DNA from: Hyphomonas sediminis
GTDB lineage: Bacteria; Pseudomonadota; Alphaproteobacteria; Caulobacterales; Hyphomonadaceae
NCBI RefSeq assembly: GCF_019679475.1
Contig: NZ_JAIEZP010000001.1
Coordinates: forward strand, 806,001-870,000
Reading direction: 5' to 3'
DNA: 64,000 nt
Position 1 is the stretch's first letter. Every line of letters begins with the position of its first letter. Of the stretch, positions 34,984-43,963 are shown in pieces. Below the pieces are notes generated by a model that was not told the origin of the DNA, searched no databases, and was given only the letters and a program-made list of their open reading frames with translations. Both the position numbers and the translations under genes were made by a program.

Positions 34984-35509
34984 TCTGCCCAAGATCGATG
35001 TTGTCATGTCCGAGGCCGAGCTGATGGCGACGGTCGACGGTCTGGCTGACCGGCTGGCCCCGCGCCTCGCAAACGGGGAGTGGACGGCGGTGTCGATCCT
35101 GATCGGCGCGACGCCTTTCACCAGCGACCTGATGAAGGCGCTCGCCCGGCGCGACATTCACCCCATTCTCGATGTGATGTGGCTGGAGAGCTACCGCGAT
35201 GCCCGCGAAAGCTCCGGCCGTGTCGTGGTGCGGGCCGACATTGCCCGCAATGTGGAGGGGCGCGGCATCCTCCTGATCGATGATGTGTTCGATACTGGCC
35301 GCACGCTGGACTTTGCCAAGCACCATCTGCTGGCCAAGGGCGCACGGGAGGTGATCACCGTGGCGCTGACACAGAAGCCCTGGGCGCCGCGCGGCGAAAT
35401 GGGCGTCGATTTCTGCGCCTTCGATGCCCCCGGCCGGTTCCTCGTCGGCTATGGCATGGATGATAAGGGCCTCTATCGCGGCCTTCCGTTTATCGGCGCG
35501 CTCGATTGA
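34976..35509 (+). CDS. hpt: Phosphoribosyltransferase, probable hypoxanthine phosphoribosyltransferase
   Basis: The 177 aa type I PRTase carries the PRPP-binding motif ILLIDDVFDTGRTLDFAKHHL and the family loop region DVMWLESYRDARESSGRVVV. The layout and length match Hpt, which salvages hypoxanthine and guanine. It starts within the last codons of the zinc-ribbon gene (8 bp overlap). Purine specificity is inferred from similarity in layout. Confidence 0.85.
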   Translation: MSDLPKIDVVMSEAELMATVDGLADRLAPRLANGEWTAVSILIGATPFTSDLMKALARRDIHPILDVMWLESYRDARESSGRVVVRADIARNVEGRGILLIDDVFDTGRTLDFAKHHLLAKGAREVITVALTQKPWAPRGEMGVDFCAFDAPGRFLVGYGMDDKGLYRGLPFIGALD

Positions 35510-35605
35510 GCAGCGGCCCTGCCGACTAGGTAGTTTCCTCGATTTTCCCCCGCATCAGATTGCGTAGGCTGGCGGCATCCCAATTGATGCCGGAGGCTCA
35601 TTTCC

Positions 35606-35848
35606 ATGTCCCATACCCCGCACGAACTGGCCGCAGACTTCCCTGAGCTGGCAGACCGTATCGAGACGCTGAAAGCGTCCGATGCGCATTTCGCCCGGCT
35701 TGCCGGCGAATATCATGAGCTCAATCGCGAGATTCACCGGATCGAGACCGATGTGACCCCGGCCAGCGATGCAACGCAGACGGAGCTTCGCCGCCGTCGC
35801 ATGGCGCTGAAGGACGAGCTGTATGCGCGCCTCAAGGCGCCAGCCTGA
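35606..35848 (+). CDS. DUF465/YdcH family small protein
   Basis: The 80 aa product has the YdcH pattern: FPELADRIETLKASDAHFARLAGEYHELNREIHRIE, then RRRRMALKDELYARLK. It is helical, likely coiled coil. Function is unknown although the family is widespread. A CGGAGG site precedes the ATG. Confidence 0.9.
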   Translation: MSHTPHELAADFPELADRIETLKASDAHFARLAGEYHELNREIHRIETDVTPASDATQTELRRRRMALKDELYARLKAPA

Positions 35849-35860
35849 CGGGGCGGTATC

Positions 35861-35995
35861 ATGCAGATTGGTCCACTGACGATTGACCCGCTGGCGGTTG
35901 GCGCGCTTGTCGGCTTTGGCGCGCTGGTGCTGGTGATGAGTGGCATCACAATCTGGCTCCTGCGCCAGATGGCGAAGCGTCCCGGCGAGAAATAA
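35861..35995 (+). CDS. Small single-pass membrane protein (44 aa)
   Basis: An ATG 12 bp after the DUF465 stop opens a 44-codon frame ending TAA at 35993. It encodes MQIGPLTIDPLAVGALVGFG with a hydrophobic span to about residue 33 (ALVLVMSGITIWLLRQM) and a basic tail KRPGEK. The upstream GGGGCGGT is a modest ribosome site. Hydrophobicity and the positive C-terminal end suggest a real membrane peptide, co-transcribed with the DUF465 gene. Confidence 0.6.
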   Translation: MQIGPLTIDPLAVGALVGFGALVLVMSGITIWLLRQMAKRPGEK

Positions 35996-36666
35996 TGGCG
36001 GTATCCGGACTGGCTGTGCCATCCGGGTTTGGGTCAGTTCGGGTGGCTTAGCCAGCAGTCTTTCAGACAGCTGGCCTTCTCGGGGAAATCGCAGTGCGAT
36101 TTCTGATCCCTCGAAGGGAGCCTTGCGCGGCGGGTGCCGCGGCGCACGTGAAGGAAATGTTGTGTGGGGTGTGGGCGCTTCGCCCGCCGCGCATCTGCCA
36201 ACCGGAGTTTCGCGCAGTTATCGGGATGACTTCGGCGCTGCCAGGTCTTGCCTCCGGGGCGGCCTCCCACAAACCGAACGGATAAGTTTTGCCGAAAATC
36301 TCGCGGGCTCGTCGTCCCGGTTTGGCCGCAGGCCAAGACCGGGACGACGGAGGAGGGGCGGGGCGTGTTGGATGGGGCGGCGCTTATCCTCACTGTTACA
36401 GCCCTCACCTCCCATCGCTGCGCGACGGGTCCCTCCTCTCCCGCAAGCGGGAGAGGGGTAAGAGGCGTGGCGCTCCGCTTAATCCCTCTCCCATGAAATG
36501 GGAGAGGAGGGGCCCGCGCCCGCAGGGCGTGGGAGGTGAGGGCCTTATGCTCCGTACCCGTGATAACCGTAGGGTGGGTTGAGGCCCGCAAAAGCGGGTC
36601 GATACCCACCATCTCTTATTTTGTGGAACCGCAGCCCGGTGGGTATCGGCTACGCCTCAACCCACC
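35996..36666. repeat. Gene-free repeat-rich stretch
   Basis: No protein gene is supported here. The stretch holds a 27 bp sequence at 36017-36043 repeated exactly at 63131-63157, a second block at 36279-36344 matching 63167-63231 with changes, two palindromes of the form CCTCTCCCGC-AA-GCGGGAGAGG (36435-36456) and CCTCTCCCAT...ATGGGAGAGG (36485-36507), and a nested inverted repeat at 36568-36671. Short frames in it are antisense of repeats. Confidence 0.75.
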
Positions 36667-36671
36667 CTACG
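36568..36671. repeat. Nested inverted repeat overlapping a gene end
   Basis: The outer arms are perfect 18-mers at 36568-36585 and 36654-36671 (CGTAGGGTGGGTTGAGGC and its complement). Inner 11 bp arms lie at 36600-36610 and 36638-36648 (CGATACCCACC). The right outer arm supplies the TAG stop of the gene at 36667-37383. It looks like a small dispersed palindromic element. Confidence 0.8.
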
Positions 36672-37383
36672 CTTGCAATTCATCCATACTTTCAATCTGA
36701 AAACCAATTGCAGTCGGTTTTGGCCGAGATAACCAGAACCGGTCTTCGCCAATCTCACTATTGATTTTTCTAAACTTTATTCTGAGTTCGAACCCGAGGT
36801 GATCTGTCTCTCCATAACGAATGTCGAACTTCACACAGTCGCCGTAGGGGATGGTCGGAATGGTTTTTAGGAAACTAGGAAACCCTCCCTCGAGTATGTC
36901 GAGAATTTGAACATCAGAGCAGTCTGCACCAATATTTCTTAACTCCATACTTGCGCTATATCGTGCAGGTGAAATAGCGGTCCCACCGCTGCAAGATAAC
37001 ACGAGTTTGGGCGAGCCGGCTCGTTGGCGAGCTTCGCGCTCCTCATGCAACGCACTAATTTCCGCTTCGGCTTGCTTCCTTGTGATCTCAACCAGTGCTT
37101 TTTGCTGTTCCACTGAATTGCGAAGTTCTTCGCTCTGCAGTTCGAGTGCCCGAACACTGCTTCTAAGTTCGTCGCCCTGCTGCCAGAATCCTAATATAAG
37201 CCATAGAATACCCACTGGGCCAAGAATGCCCGCGATAAAGTCACCCAACGCGTTGGGTTCCAATTCCAATAGGTTGTATCTGCTGTTGCCGATATATAAG
37301 CTGACAACTACCAAGTAAACGAATGATAATCCCAATCCGATTACTTGGTATTTCTTAGAATTCTCATCCTTAAGAACGTTCAT
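36667..37383 (-). CDS. Hypothetical membrane protein with coiled coil
   Basis: The 238 aa product starts at the ATG 37383. It has two transmembrane segments (VIGLGLSFVYLVVVSLYIG and FIAGILGPVGILWLILGFW), then a coiled coil (RALELQSEELRNSVEQQKALVEITRKQAEAEISALHEE). A beta-rich C-terminal part follows (KLVLSCSGGTAISPARYSASMELRNIG). Its base composition is visibly more AT-rich than the core genes around it, suggesting recent acquisition. I recognise no family; similar membrane-coiled-coil proteins occur in accessory islets. It is 14 bp downstream of a small lipoprotein gene. Confidence 0.78.
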   Translation of the reverse strand: MNVLKDENSKKYQVIGLGLSFVYLVVVSLYIGNSRYNLLELEPNALGDFIAGILGPVGILWLILGFWQQGDELRSSVRALELQSEELRNSVEQQKALVEITRKQAEAEISALHEEREARQRAGSPKLVLSCSGGTAISPARYSASMELRNIGADCSDVQILDILEGGFPSFLKTIPTIPYGDCVKFDIRYGETDHLGFELRIKFRKINSEIGEDRFWLSRPKPTAIGFQIESMDELQA

Positions 37384-37397
37384 AACTGCATCGGCCC

Positions 37398-37685
37398 TTA
37401 ATTCGCAGGAATACAGCGATACTCTCGACTGTATTCCTTCATAAGAGCGTCGGCGATGTCTGAGCAGCCAGAATAATCCTCGAAGTAGCCATAGATCAAA
37501 GCCACTCGTTCCCATTCTCCGGCTAAATTGAACATCTCCAACCAGTAATCATTGCTGCTTCCGATCTGATTTCCAGCGACGAAATTATCTAGTTTGGCTT
37601 GTTGCGCATCAAGATCTGCGCTGCACGCCGATGCTATCAGCAACGCGAGAACAGGATAAAATCGAGAAAGTAATCCCCATGTCAT
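37398..37685 (-). CDS. Small hypothetical lipoprotein
   Basis: The 95 aa product has a lipoprotein-like signal, MTWGLLSRFYPVLALLIASAC, with Cys21. The mature part contains NFVAGNQIGSSNDYWLEMFNLAGEWERVALIYGYFED and two further cysteines. GGAGG stands upstream. It precedes the membrane coiled-coil gene on the same AT-richer islet, so the two are probably one unit. No family is recognised. Confidence 0.75.
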   Translation of the reverse strand: MTWGLLSRFYPVLALLIASACSADLDAQQAKLDNFVAGNQIGSSNDYWLEMFNLAGEWERVALIYGYFEDYSGCSDIADALMKEYSREYRCIPAN

Positions 37686-37769
37686 GTTGGACCCTCCACA
37701 ATCGTAGGGTGACGCAACATGCGATAGAGTGCAACTACATTGAATCGGCTGAAATTAGCCTAGCGCCCC

Positions 37770-39356
37770 TCAATGCCGGAAGTGCCGCATCCCCGTGAAC
37801 ACCATCGCCAATCCGGCCTCGTCGGCTGCCGCAATCACTTCGTCGTCGCGGATTGAGCCGCCCGGTTGGATGACGGCGGTGGCGCCGGCGCTGGCGGCTT
37901 GAAGCAATCCATCCGCGAACGGAAAGAAGGCGTCGGAGGCGGCAACGCAGCCTTTGGTGCGGGGCTCGGTCCAGCCCGCGGTTTCCTGCGCGTCTTGCGC
38001 CTTGCGGGCGGCGATGCGGGCTGAGTCGATGCGGCTCATCTGGCCTGCGCCCACGCCGGCGGTCACGCCGTCCTTGGCGTAGACGATGGTGTTGGATTTC
38101 ACATGCTTGGCCACGCGCCAGGCAAACAGCATGTCTTCCATTTCCTGGGCCGTCGGGGCGCGCTTGGTGACGATCTTGAGGTCAGCCTGCGTGATACGGC
38201 CTGCGTCGCGGTCCTGCATCAGGAAGCCGCCGGCGACGGTTTTCACGAAGGTGCCGCCTGCGGCCGGGTCGGGCAGACCATTGGTAATCAGGAGGCGGAG
38301 GTTTTTCTTCTTGGCGAAGATCGCTTCAGCCGCGGCATCTGCGCCCGGCGCGATGACGACTTCGGTGAAGATCTCTGTAATGACTTTCGCCGTTTCCTCG
38401 TCCAGCGGGCGGTTGAGCGCCACGATGCCGCCGAAGGCGGAGGTCGGGTCGCAGGCCAGCGCGGCCTTGTAGGCTTCGATGATGTTCGGGCCGAGCGCCA
38501 CGCCGCAGGGGTTGGCGTGCTTGATGATGGCGACGGCGGGTTTTTCCGCGCCCAGTTCGCCGATCAGCTCATAGGCGGCATCGGTGTCGTTGATATTGTT
38601 ATAGGAAAGCTCCTTGCCCTGAAGCTGGCGCGCGGTGGCGACGCCCGGGCGCTTCTCGCCGGTGACGTAGAAGGCGGCTTTCTGGTGAGGGTTTTCGCCA
38701 TAGCGCAGGGATTGCTGCAGGCGGCCACCGAGCGCGGCCCAGTCGGGCGCGTCCTCGCCGATCTGTTTGGCATACCAGCCGGAGATGGCGGCGTCATAGG
38801 CGGCGGTGCGGGCATAGGTCTTCGCCGCCAGCTTGCGCAGGAGGGCGGGGGAGACGGCGCCGTTTGCTTCGGCCTCGGCCAGCACCGCGTCCACGTCTCC
38901 GCCATCGGTACACACGGCCACGAAGGCGCCGTTCTTGGCGGCGGCGCGCAGCATGGCGGGGCCGCCGATGTCGATATTCTCGATGCAGGTTTCAAAGTCT
39001 GCGCCCGAGGCAACGGTGGCCTCGAAGGGGTAGAGGTTGACGTAGATGAGGTCGATCGCGCCGATGCCGTGGTCTGCCGCGTCTTTCACATGGGAGGGGT
39101 TGTCGCGCAGGTAGAGCAGGCCGCCATGCACGGCGGGGTGCAGCGTCTTCACGCGCCCGTCCATCATCTCGGGGAAGCCGGTCAGGTCCGACACGTCTTT
39201 CACCGCGAGGCCGGCCTCTTTCAGCGCCTTGGAGGTGCCGCCGGTAGAGACCAGCTCGACGCCCAGCGCGGCCAGGCGCTTTGCCTGTTCGATCAGGCCG
39301 GTCTTGTCGGAAACGGAAATGAGCGCGCGGCGGAGGGTGACGGGGGCGCCAGACAT
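37770..39356 (-). CDS. purH: Bifunctional AICAR formyltransferase/IMP cyclohydrolase
   Basis: The 528 aa enzyme performs the last two steps of IMP synthesis. The N-terminal cyclohydrolase domain begins [31 protein letters not shown], with [21 protein letters not shown]. The formyltransferase half has [13 protein letters not shown]-like [26 protein letters not shown] and the C-terminal [28 protein letters not shown]. Length is standard. It is downstream of the heparinase-like gene on the same strand, a known alphaproteobacterial linkage. Confidence 0.97.
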   Translation of the reverse strand: MSGAPVTLRRALISVSDKTGLIEQAKRLAALGVELVSTGGTSKALKEAGLAVKDVSDLTGFPEMMDGRVKTLHPAVHGGLLYLRDNPSHVKDAADHGIGAIDLIYVNLYPFEATVASGADFETCIENIDIGGPAMLRAAAKNGAFVAVCTDGGDVDAVLAEAEANGAVSPALLRKLAAKTYARTAAYDAAISGWYAKQIGEDAPDWAALGGRLQQSLRYGENPHQKAAFYVTGEKRPGVATARQLQGKELSYNNINDTDAAYELIGELGAEKPAVAIIKHANPCGVALGPNIIEAYKAALACDPTSAFGGIVALNRPLDEETAKVITEIFTEVVIAPGADAAAEAIFAKKKNLRLLITNGLPDPAAGGTFVKTVAGGFLMQDRDAGRITQADLKIVTKRAPTAQEMEDMLFAWRVAKHVKSNTIVYAKDGVTAGVGAGQMSRIDSARIAARKAQDAQETAGWTEPRTKGCVAASDAFFPFADGLLQAASAGATAVIQPGGSIRDDEVIAAADEAGLAMVFTGMRHFRH

Positions 39357-39447
39357 ATAGGCTGCTCCTTGGCTTGGGCATGGGGAAGGGCTGCGCGCGG
39401 CCTACCACCCCCTGCGATGCCGTCAAGCCGGGTTTGCCCTGCCTTGC

Positions 39448-41175
39448 CTAGTTCTGTCGCTCGCGGATGAAGGCCCAGCGCACGCAATTGGGCGGCTGGC
39501 TGCCATCGCCATTGGGGTCGGCATAGCCGGCCAGCACGATCTGCTCGGGCGTCTCCACCACGCCGCGTGCCAGATATACCGTCCGCTCCAGGCGCGCGCC
39601 CTCATGGCTGGTCTTGAAGCGCCAGACCGCGCCCGTCTCACTGACAAGGCGGATCGCCTCGCGTCCCATATGGGCGGTGATCGTCGGGTGAAGATGGAAG
39701 CGGATTTCGAAGGGAATGCCCTTCTTGTCGTCCGTTGGCGGTTGGGAAATCGGCCGCACGAGCGAGTCCTCGCCCGTCAGCCGGTCGCCCTCGCCGGAAA
39801 CGAAGATGCGCCGCCGGTGCAGCAGGCCGTGGGAGGCCTTGTATCCGGCATGCTGGGCGTCCAGCCAGATCTCGTTGGACTCCTCCAGCCGTTTGGCGGC
39901 GATGCCTTCCGGCCCGGTCACGGCGCGCATCCGCGTCTCTTCGTTCAGCACGAAGACCGAGGAGTCGCGCCCGGCCAGCACAAGCGTCGAATGCGCACTG
40001 GTGCGGCGTACGGCGGCCTGCCAGTCCACATTCACTTCCGAGGAATGTCCGCAGGAGGTGACGATCCGTGCCGGCCCGTCGGAGAATTCGAAGTTCAGGG
40101 CGCCGGCGCGCGCATGTTCGGCAAACGGCCGGGGCGGGGCCTCGCCGCAATCGAGCACGAAGCGCAGGCTGCCTCGCTCGATCTTCTGGAAGCCGGATTT
40201 GGGCGCAAACAGGAAGCGGCGCGGCGGCGCCTCAAAGCGTGAAAGCGCAGCCTCCACCATCTCGGCGCGGCTCTCGTCGCCATCGTTGAACGGGTCGAGC
40301 GCGCCATCGCCGCTGCGGAAAAAGCGGACCATCGCGCCCATGCGCGGGGTCCATTTCGTCAGCCATTCAGGGATTGGCCGCTGCGCCCGCATGAGGGCGT
40401 CTTCAATCGTTTGCAGTTGCAGCAGGGAAGAGAGGGTGTGCGCCGGGCTGCGGGTCACATGCCCGCCATCGGGCAGGATCTGCGCCGTCACTTCGCCCTC
40501 AAGGCGGGCGAGTGCTTCGCTCAGCCCCGCGCCCTTCCGCAGGCAGAGCGAATGGGCGACCAGCGCCACCGCGCCCATCCAGCGCGATTTCGGGTCCAGC
40601 GCCGTGTCGATCATTTCGGAAAGATAGCGCAGCTGCCGGGCCACCGCGTCGATCCGCTCGCTGCGCTGCTTCGGGCTGCCGCTTTCGAACAGGTCTGGCC
40701 CACAGCGCATCCAGTTCCACACGCGGCTTGCCGTCGGTTCGATGCGCCAGGCAAAGCCGTTGAACTTGCCGAACCGCTCGATCCAGTCGTCCACATGCGC
40801 GCGGGCAAGTGCTGCGCCGTCCTCGCCCTGGGCCAACAGGTCGGGCAGCCACCCGAACCTGTGCACCCGGTCGGCAAAATGGCGCGAGGGCATTTCCAGG
40901 CTCCAGGGCGCCTGTCCGCCGCTCATCTTCATCCGCTGCTGGCCAATCCGCCACACGCCGCGCATCAGCGCGTCGCCGCGCCGGTCGTCCGGGGGCAGAA
41001 GGTTGGAGATGTGAAGCGAGAAAGCGTCCGGTCCATGCCCGGTCAGCTTCAGGCGCTGCAGCGTCGAAACTTTGGCATCTTCGCCCACCACGCCGCGAAA
41101 CCGGCGCCAGAGGGCAGCGTCGTCGCTGCTGGTGCGGGTGCGGTCTGCGTGGAATTCCAACTCGGGTTCGGACAA
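39448..41175 (-). CDS. Heparinase II/III family protein
   Basis: The 575 aa protein has an all-helical (alpha/alpha toroid) N-terminal half with NGFAWRIEPTASRVWNWMRCG and ILPDGGHVTRSPAHTL. The C-terminal half is the beta-sheet heparinase domain (HSSEVNVDWQAAVRRTSAHSTLVL, RRIFVSGEGDRLTGEDSL). The start is a TTG (41175) behind GGAGACGGG; no nearby ATG is better. It may act on an acidic polysaccharide in the envelope. Between rpe and purH it is conserved in many alphaproteobacteria, suggesting a housekeeping role. Confidence 0.85.
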   Translation of the reverse strand: MSEPELEFHADRTRTSSDDAALWRRFRGVVGEDAKVSTLQRLKLTGHGPDAFSLHISNLLPPDDRRGDALMRGVWRIGQQRMKMSGGQAPWSLEMPSRHFADRVHRFGWLPDLLAQGEDGAALARAHVDDWIERFGKFNGFAWRIEPTASRVWNWMRCGPDLFESGSPKQRSERIDAVARQLRYLSEMIDTALDPKSRWMGAVALVAHSLCLRKGAGLSEALARLEGEVTAQILPDGGHVTRSPAHTLSSLLQLQTIEDALMRAQRPIPEWLTKWTPRMGAMVRFFRSGDGALDPFNDGDESRAEMVEAALSRFEAPPRRFLFAPKSGFQKIERGSLRFVLDCGEAPPRPFAEHARAGALNFEFSDGPARIVTSCGHSSEVNVDWQAAVRRTSAHSTLVLAGRDSSVFVLNEETRMRAVTGPEGIAAKRLEESNEIWLDAQHAGYKASHGLLHRRRIFVSGEGDRLTGEDSLVRPISQPPTDDKKGIPFEIRFHLHPTITAHMGREAIRLVSETGAVWRFKTSHEGARLERTVYLARGVVETPEQIVLAGYADPNGDGSQPPNCVRWAFIRERQN

Positions 41176-41203
41176 GGCGGGGTCCCGTCTCCGGACTAAA
41201 AAT

Positions 41204-41872
41204 TCAGGCGGTGACCTGCGGTCTCAGTGCCCGGATGTTTGCAGCATATGCGTCCGGGCCGCCCTTGAATACGGCTGACCCGGCGACAATTGCGGTAACA
41301 CCCGCTGCAATGGCGCGCGGGGCGGTTTCGGCGTTCAGGCCGCCATCGATCTCCAGGATGATGTCGCGGCCCGATGCATCGATCATGCGGCGCAGCTCGG
41401 CCACTTTCTTCAGCTGGCTTTCGATGAAGCTCTGCCCGCCAAAGCCGGGGTTCACCGACATCACCAGCACAAGATCAATATCGCCGATCACCGGCTCGAT
41501 CACGCTGGCCGGGGTGCCGGGGTTCAGGGCCACGCCGGGGCGCATGCCGGCGGCGCGGATCGCCTGGATCGTGCGGTGCAGGTGGGGGCCTGCTTCCGGG
41601 TGCACGGTCAGGATGTCGGCGCCTGCCTTTGCGAAGTCCTGAATGTAGGGGTCCACCGGCGAAATCATCAGGTGCACATCGAACAGCTTTTTCGTGTGCG
41701 GGCGCAACTTCTCGATGACCGGCGGGCCAAAGGTCAGGTTGGGCACGAAGTGGCCGTCCATCACATCCACATGGATCATGTCGGCGCCGGCCGCGTCGAT
41801 GGCACGGATTTCCTCACCCAGCTTGGCAAAGTCTGCAGAAAGGATCGAAGGCGAAATCAGGACGGGTTTCAT
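41204..41872 (-). CDS. rpe: Ribulose-phosphate 3-epimerase
   Basis: The 222 aa TIM-barrel enzyme interconverts ribulose-5-phosphate and xylulose-5-phosphate. Signatures are [60 protein letters not shown] and LEIDGGLN. The metal and catalytic residues (His and Asp in these motifs) are all present. It is 28 bp upstream of the heparinase-like gene on the same strand. Confidence 0.97.
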   Translation of the reverse strand: MKPVLISPSILSADFAKLGEEIRAIDAAGADMIHVDVMDGHFVPNLTFGPPVIEKLRPHTKKLFDVHLMISPVDPYIQDFAKAGADILTVHPEAGPHLHRTIQAIRAAGMRPGVALNPGTPASVIEPVIGDIDLVLVMSVNPGFGGQSFIESQLKKVAELRRMIDASGRDIILEIDGGLNAETAPRAIAAGVTAIVAGSAVFKGGPDAYAANIRALRPQVTA

Positions 41873-41893
41873 GTCCCCTCCCTAAAAGGGAAC

Positions 41894-41918
41894 AGCCGGC
41901 CGCACAAGGCGGCCGGCT
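41894..41918 (-). terminator. Probable terminator after the glycine-zipper gene
   Basis: Perfect 10 bp GC-rich arms (AGCCGGCCGC and GCGGCCGGCT) enclose ACAAG. Read leftwards the hairpin runs into GTTCCCTTTTAGG, a weak T-tract. It lies between the glycine-zipper lipoprotein gene and the rpe start. Confidence 0.55.
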
Positions 41919-41946
41919 GCCCGGAAGTCAAAGCATTTCGCCGCGC

Positions 41947-42435
41947 TTAGCGGGGAACGATTTTCCAGCCATCTGCGCCGGCGATGGCGTTCACCGGGGT
42001 GCCCGGCTGGATGTAGAGGTCTGCGCCCTGAACGATCTCGCGCACTTCGCCATTGTCGAAGCGAACAGTGTAGGCATAGCCCTTCTTGGTGCCCATGGCC
42101 TTGCCCGCCTCGTTACCGGCGATCCCGCCAACAACAGCGCCGCCGATGGCGCCGGCCGTCTGGGCCTTGTCGCCGCCGCCAAGCTCAGAACCTGCCAGGC
42201 CGCCGAGCACGGCGCCGGTCGCGGTGCCGATCAGCGAGCGTTCGGAACGGATGGTCACTTCACGCACTGACTGCACATAGCCGGTGTAAACAGTGGAGGC
42301 CTGGCCAACCGAGGACGGGCTGACCGTGCCAGCGCCATAGGAGGAGGCGCAGCCTGCGAGCGCCATGGTCAGTGCGGCCAGAGCGCCGGCTGCCATTTTG
42401 TACGGTTTGGCCTGTTGGGTGATCGCCATAGTCAT
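41947..42435 (-). CDS. Glycine-zipper outer membrane lipoprotein (17 kDa antigen/SlyB-like)
   Basis: The 162 aa product from the ATG at 42435 (AAAGGA site 9 bases away) has a lipoprotein signal ending MALAGC. It contains SVGQASTVYTGYVQSVREVTI, then glycine-zipper repeats (GTATGAVLGGLAGSELGGG and GAIGGAVVGGIAGNEAGKAMG). The C-terminal part GYAYTVRFDNGEVREIVQGADLYIQPGTPV is typical of SlyB/PcpB-like outer membrane proteins. It probably helps outer membrane integrity. Confidence 0.9.
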   Translation of the reverse strand: MTMAITQQAKPYKMAAGALAALTMALAGCASSYGAGTVSPSSVGQASTVYTGYVQSVREVTIRSERSLIGTATGAVLGGLAGSELGGGDKAQTAGAIGGAVVGGIAGNEAGKAMGTKKGYAYTVRFDNGEVREIVQGADLYIQPGTPVNAIAGADGWKIVPR

Positions 42436-42597
42436 TCGTGTAATCCTTTCGCACTGCATACCCGCGATGGGGCTGCTTATACCGCAGTAGCTGCTGAATG
42501 AGATATGAACTGGGCTTCAGATTTCCGTTCAGAAATGGATTACATTTTGGAAATCTGAGGCTTAGGGCTGTTTTGGGCGCCGTTCTGGCCGCTCAGT

Positions 42598-43872
42598 TTA
42601 CGCTGCTGGCCGGGTCAGGCGGGCCATGTAGAAGGCGTCGTGATGGTGTCCCGGCCGGGGTAGGGTCAGCACATCGCCTGCCGGGGTCAGGGCCGCTTCA
42701 AAGCCGGGGATCTCATCGGCGGTGACGGGCGCGCGCGCCAGCAGGCCCTTGGCGATGGCTGCCTCCACAATCTCGACGCCTTCTGCCGGAACCGGCGTGC
42801 AAACGCAGTAAACAAGCGTTCCGCCGGGGCTCAGCATGGCGGTGGCGGCGTCCAGCAGGCGGGCCTGCACGCCGGAGAAGCGCGCCGCATCCCCTTGCGT
42901 CTTGATCCAGGCGCCTTCGGGATGGCGTTTCAGCGTGCCCAGCGCCGAGCAGGGCGCGTCCAGCAGGATTTTCGGGAAGAGGGCAGGCGGTGCCCAGGCT
43001 TCGCCATCAGCCACAATCACATCCGCGTGGAGCCCCGTGCGGACCAGGTTTTCCTTCAGCCGCTCGAGCCGGGGGCGGGACCGGTCGAGCGCGGTAACGG
43101 TTGCCCCCGCTGCGGCCAGCTGCAGCGTCTTGCCGCCCGGCGCCGCGCAAAGGTCAAGGATGCGTTCCCCGGCCTGCGGGGCCAGCAGGCGGGCGGGCAG
43201 GCGCGCGGCGGCGTCCTGCACCCACCAGTCGCCCGCGCTGTAGCCGGGCAGGATTTCCACGACACCGCTGTCCAGCTCCACCGTGCCGTCGGCCATCAGC
43301 GTGCCGCCGGTCGCGGCTGCGACCGCTGCCGGGTCAGCTTTTGCCGAAAGATGCAGGCGCGGTTCTTCCAGTTGTGCCAGCGCGAGGGCCTCTGCCGTCT
43401 GCGTGCCGTAGGCCTGCTCCAGCGCGGCGGCCAGCCATTCCGGCCACAGCGCCAGCGGGCTCAGCGTCTCGGCCGGGCTTGGCCGCTCGCTCACCCGGCG
43501 CAGCGCCGCATTGAGGAAACTCCCGCCAGACCGGGCAGGGGCCCACATCCGGGCCGCTTCCACCGTTTCAGACACCGCCGCATGCGGGGGCACATCCATG
43601 AACCACAGCTGGGCAGCGCCCGCGCGGATCAGCGCGCGGATTTCCGCCCCCGTTGCCGCCAGCGGGCGCGACAGCAGCGGCGCCACCGCCTGGTCGATCC
43701 AGCCCAGATGGCGCAGCGCGCTCGACGCAATCGCCCGCGCAAAGGCCCGGTCGGAGCCTTCCAGCGCGCTGAAGGCGTCATCGGCCACCATGGCCTCGTC
43801 CAGGGTCCGGCGCTTGTCCAGCACCAGATGAAGCAACCGCCCCGCCGCCAGCCTCGCCGCCGCGCCGCTCAT
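42598..43872 (-). CDS. rsmB: 16S rRNA m5C methyltransferase family (RsmB-like)
   Basis: The 424 aa protein has an N-terminal NusB-like RNA-binding domain (residues to about 140; FARAIASSALRHLGWIDQAVAPLL) and a C-terminal Rossmann methyltransferase. SAM motif I is LDLCAAPGGKTLQLAA, motif IV is LLDAPCSALGTLKRHPE, and motif VI is LVYCVCTPVPAEG. Both catalytic-region cysteines (motifs IV and VI) are present. RsmB methylates C967 of 16S rRNA in E. coli. The ATG start at 43872 is preceded by a repeat-derived region. Confidence 0.9.
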   Translation of the reverse strand: MSGAAARLAAGRLLHLVLDKRRTLDEAMVADDAFSALEGSDRAFARAIASSALRHLGWIDQAVAPLLSRPLAATGAEIRALIRAGAAQLWFMDVPPHAAVSETVEAARMWAPARSGGSFLNAALRRVSERPSPAETLSPLALWPEWLAAALEQAYGTQTAEALALAQLEEPRLHLSAKADPAAVAAATGGTLMADGTVELDSGVVEILPGYSAGDWWVQDAAARLPARLLAPQAGERILDLCAAPGGKTLQLAAAGATVTALDRSRPRLERLKENLVRTGLHADVIVADGEAWAPPALFPKILLDAPCSALGTLKRHPEGAWIKTQGDAARFSGVQARLLDAATAMLSPGGTLVYCVCTPVPAEGVEIVEAAIAKGLLARAPVTADEIPGFEAALTPAGDVLTLPRPGHHHDAFYMARLTRPAA

Positions 43873-43911
43873 GCCGGAAGCCCCCGAACCAGGGCGTGAC
43901 GGTTCTTCATC

Positions 43912-43955
43912 CTTCCCCGCGTGCGGGGGAGGTGCCCCGAAGGGGCGGAGGGGGC
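43912..43955 (+). repeat. GC-rich palindromic repeat, copy 1
   Basis: A 44 bp unit with two short hairpins (CCCCGCGTGCGGGG and GCCCCGAAGGGGC) and end GGAGGGGGC. It has the same order of parts as the copies at 44333-44379 and 44434-44480. It sits 8 bp from the 3' end of the DUF559 gene, with its GGAGGGGGC end pointing at it. Confidence 0.75.
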
Positions 43956-43963
43956 AGGCGCCA

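Noticed and set aside
36044-36278. Possible gene in the insertion between the two repeat blocks
   Set aside because: Only frames of about 60 codons are present and they lack start sites and protein-like composition.
38103-39470. Plus-strand frame of 455 codons across purH
   Set aside because: Antisense to purH, with low-complexity Gly/Val/His composition and no recognisable domain.
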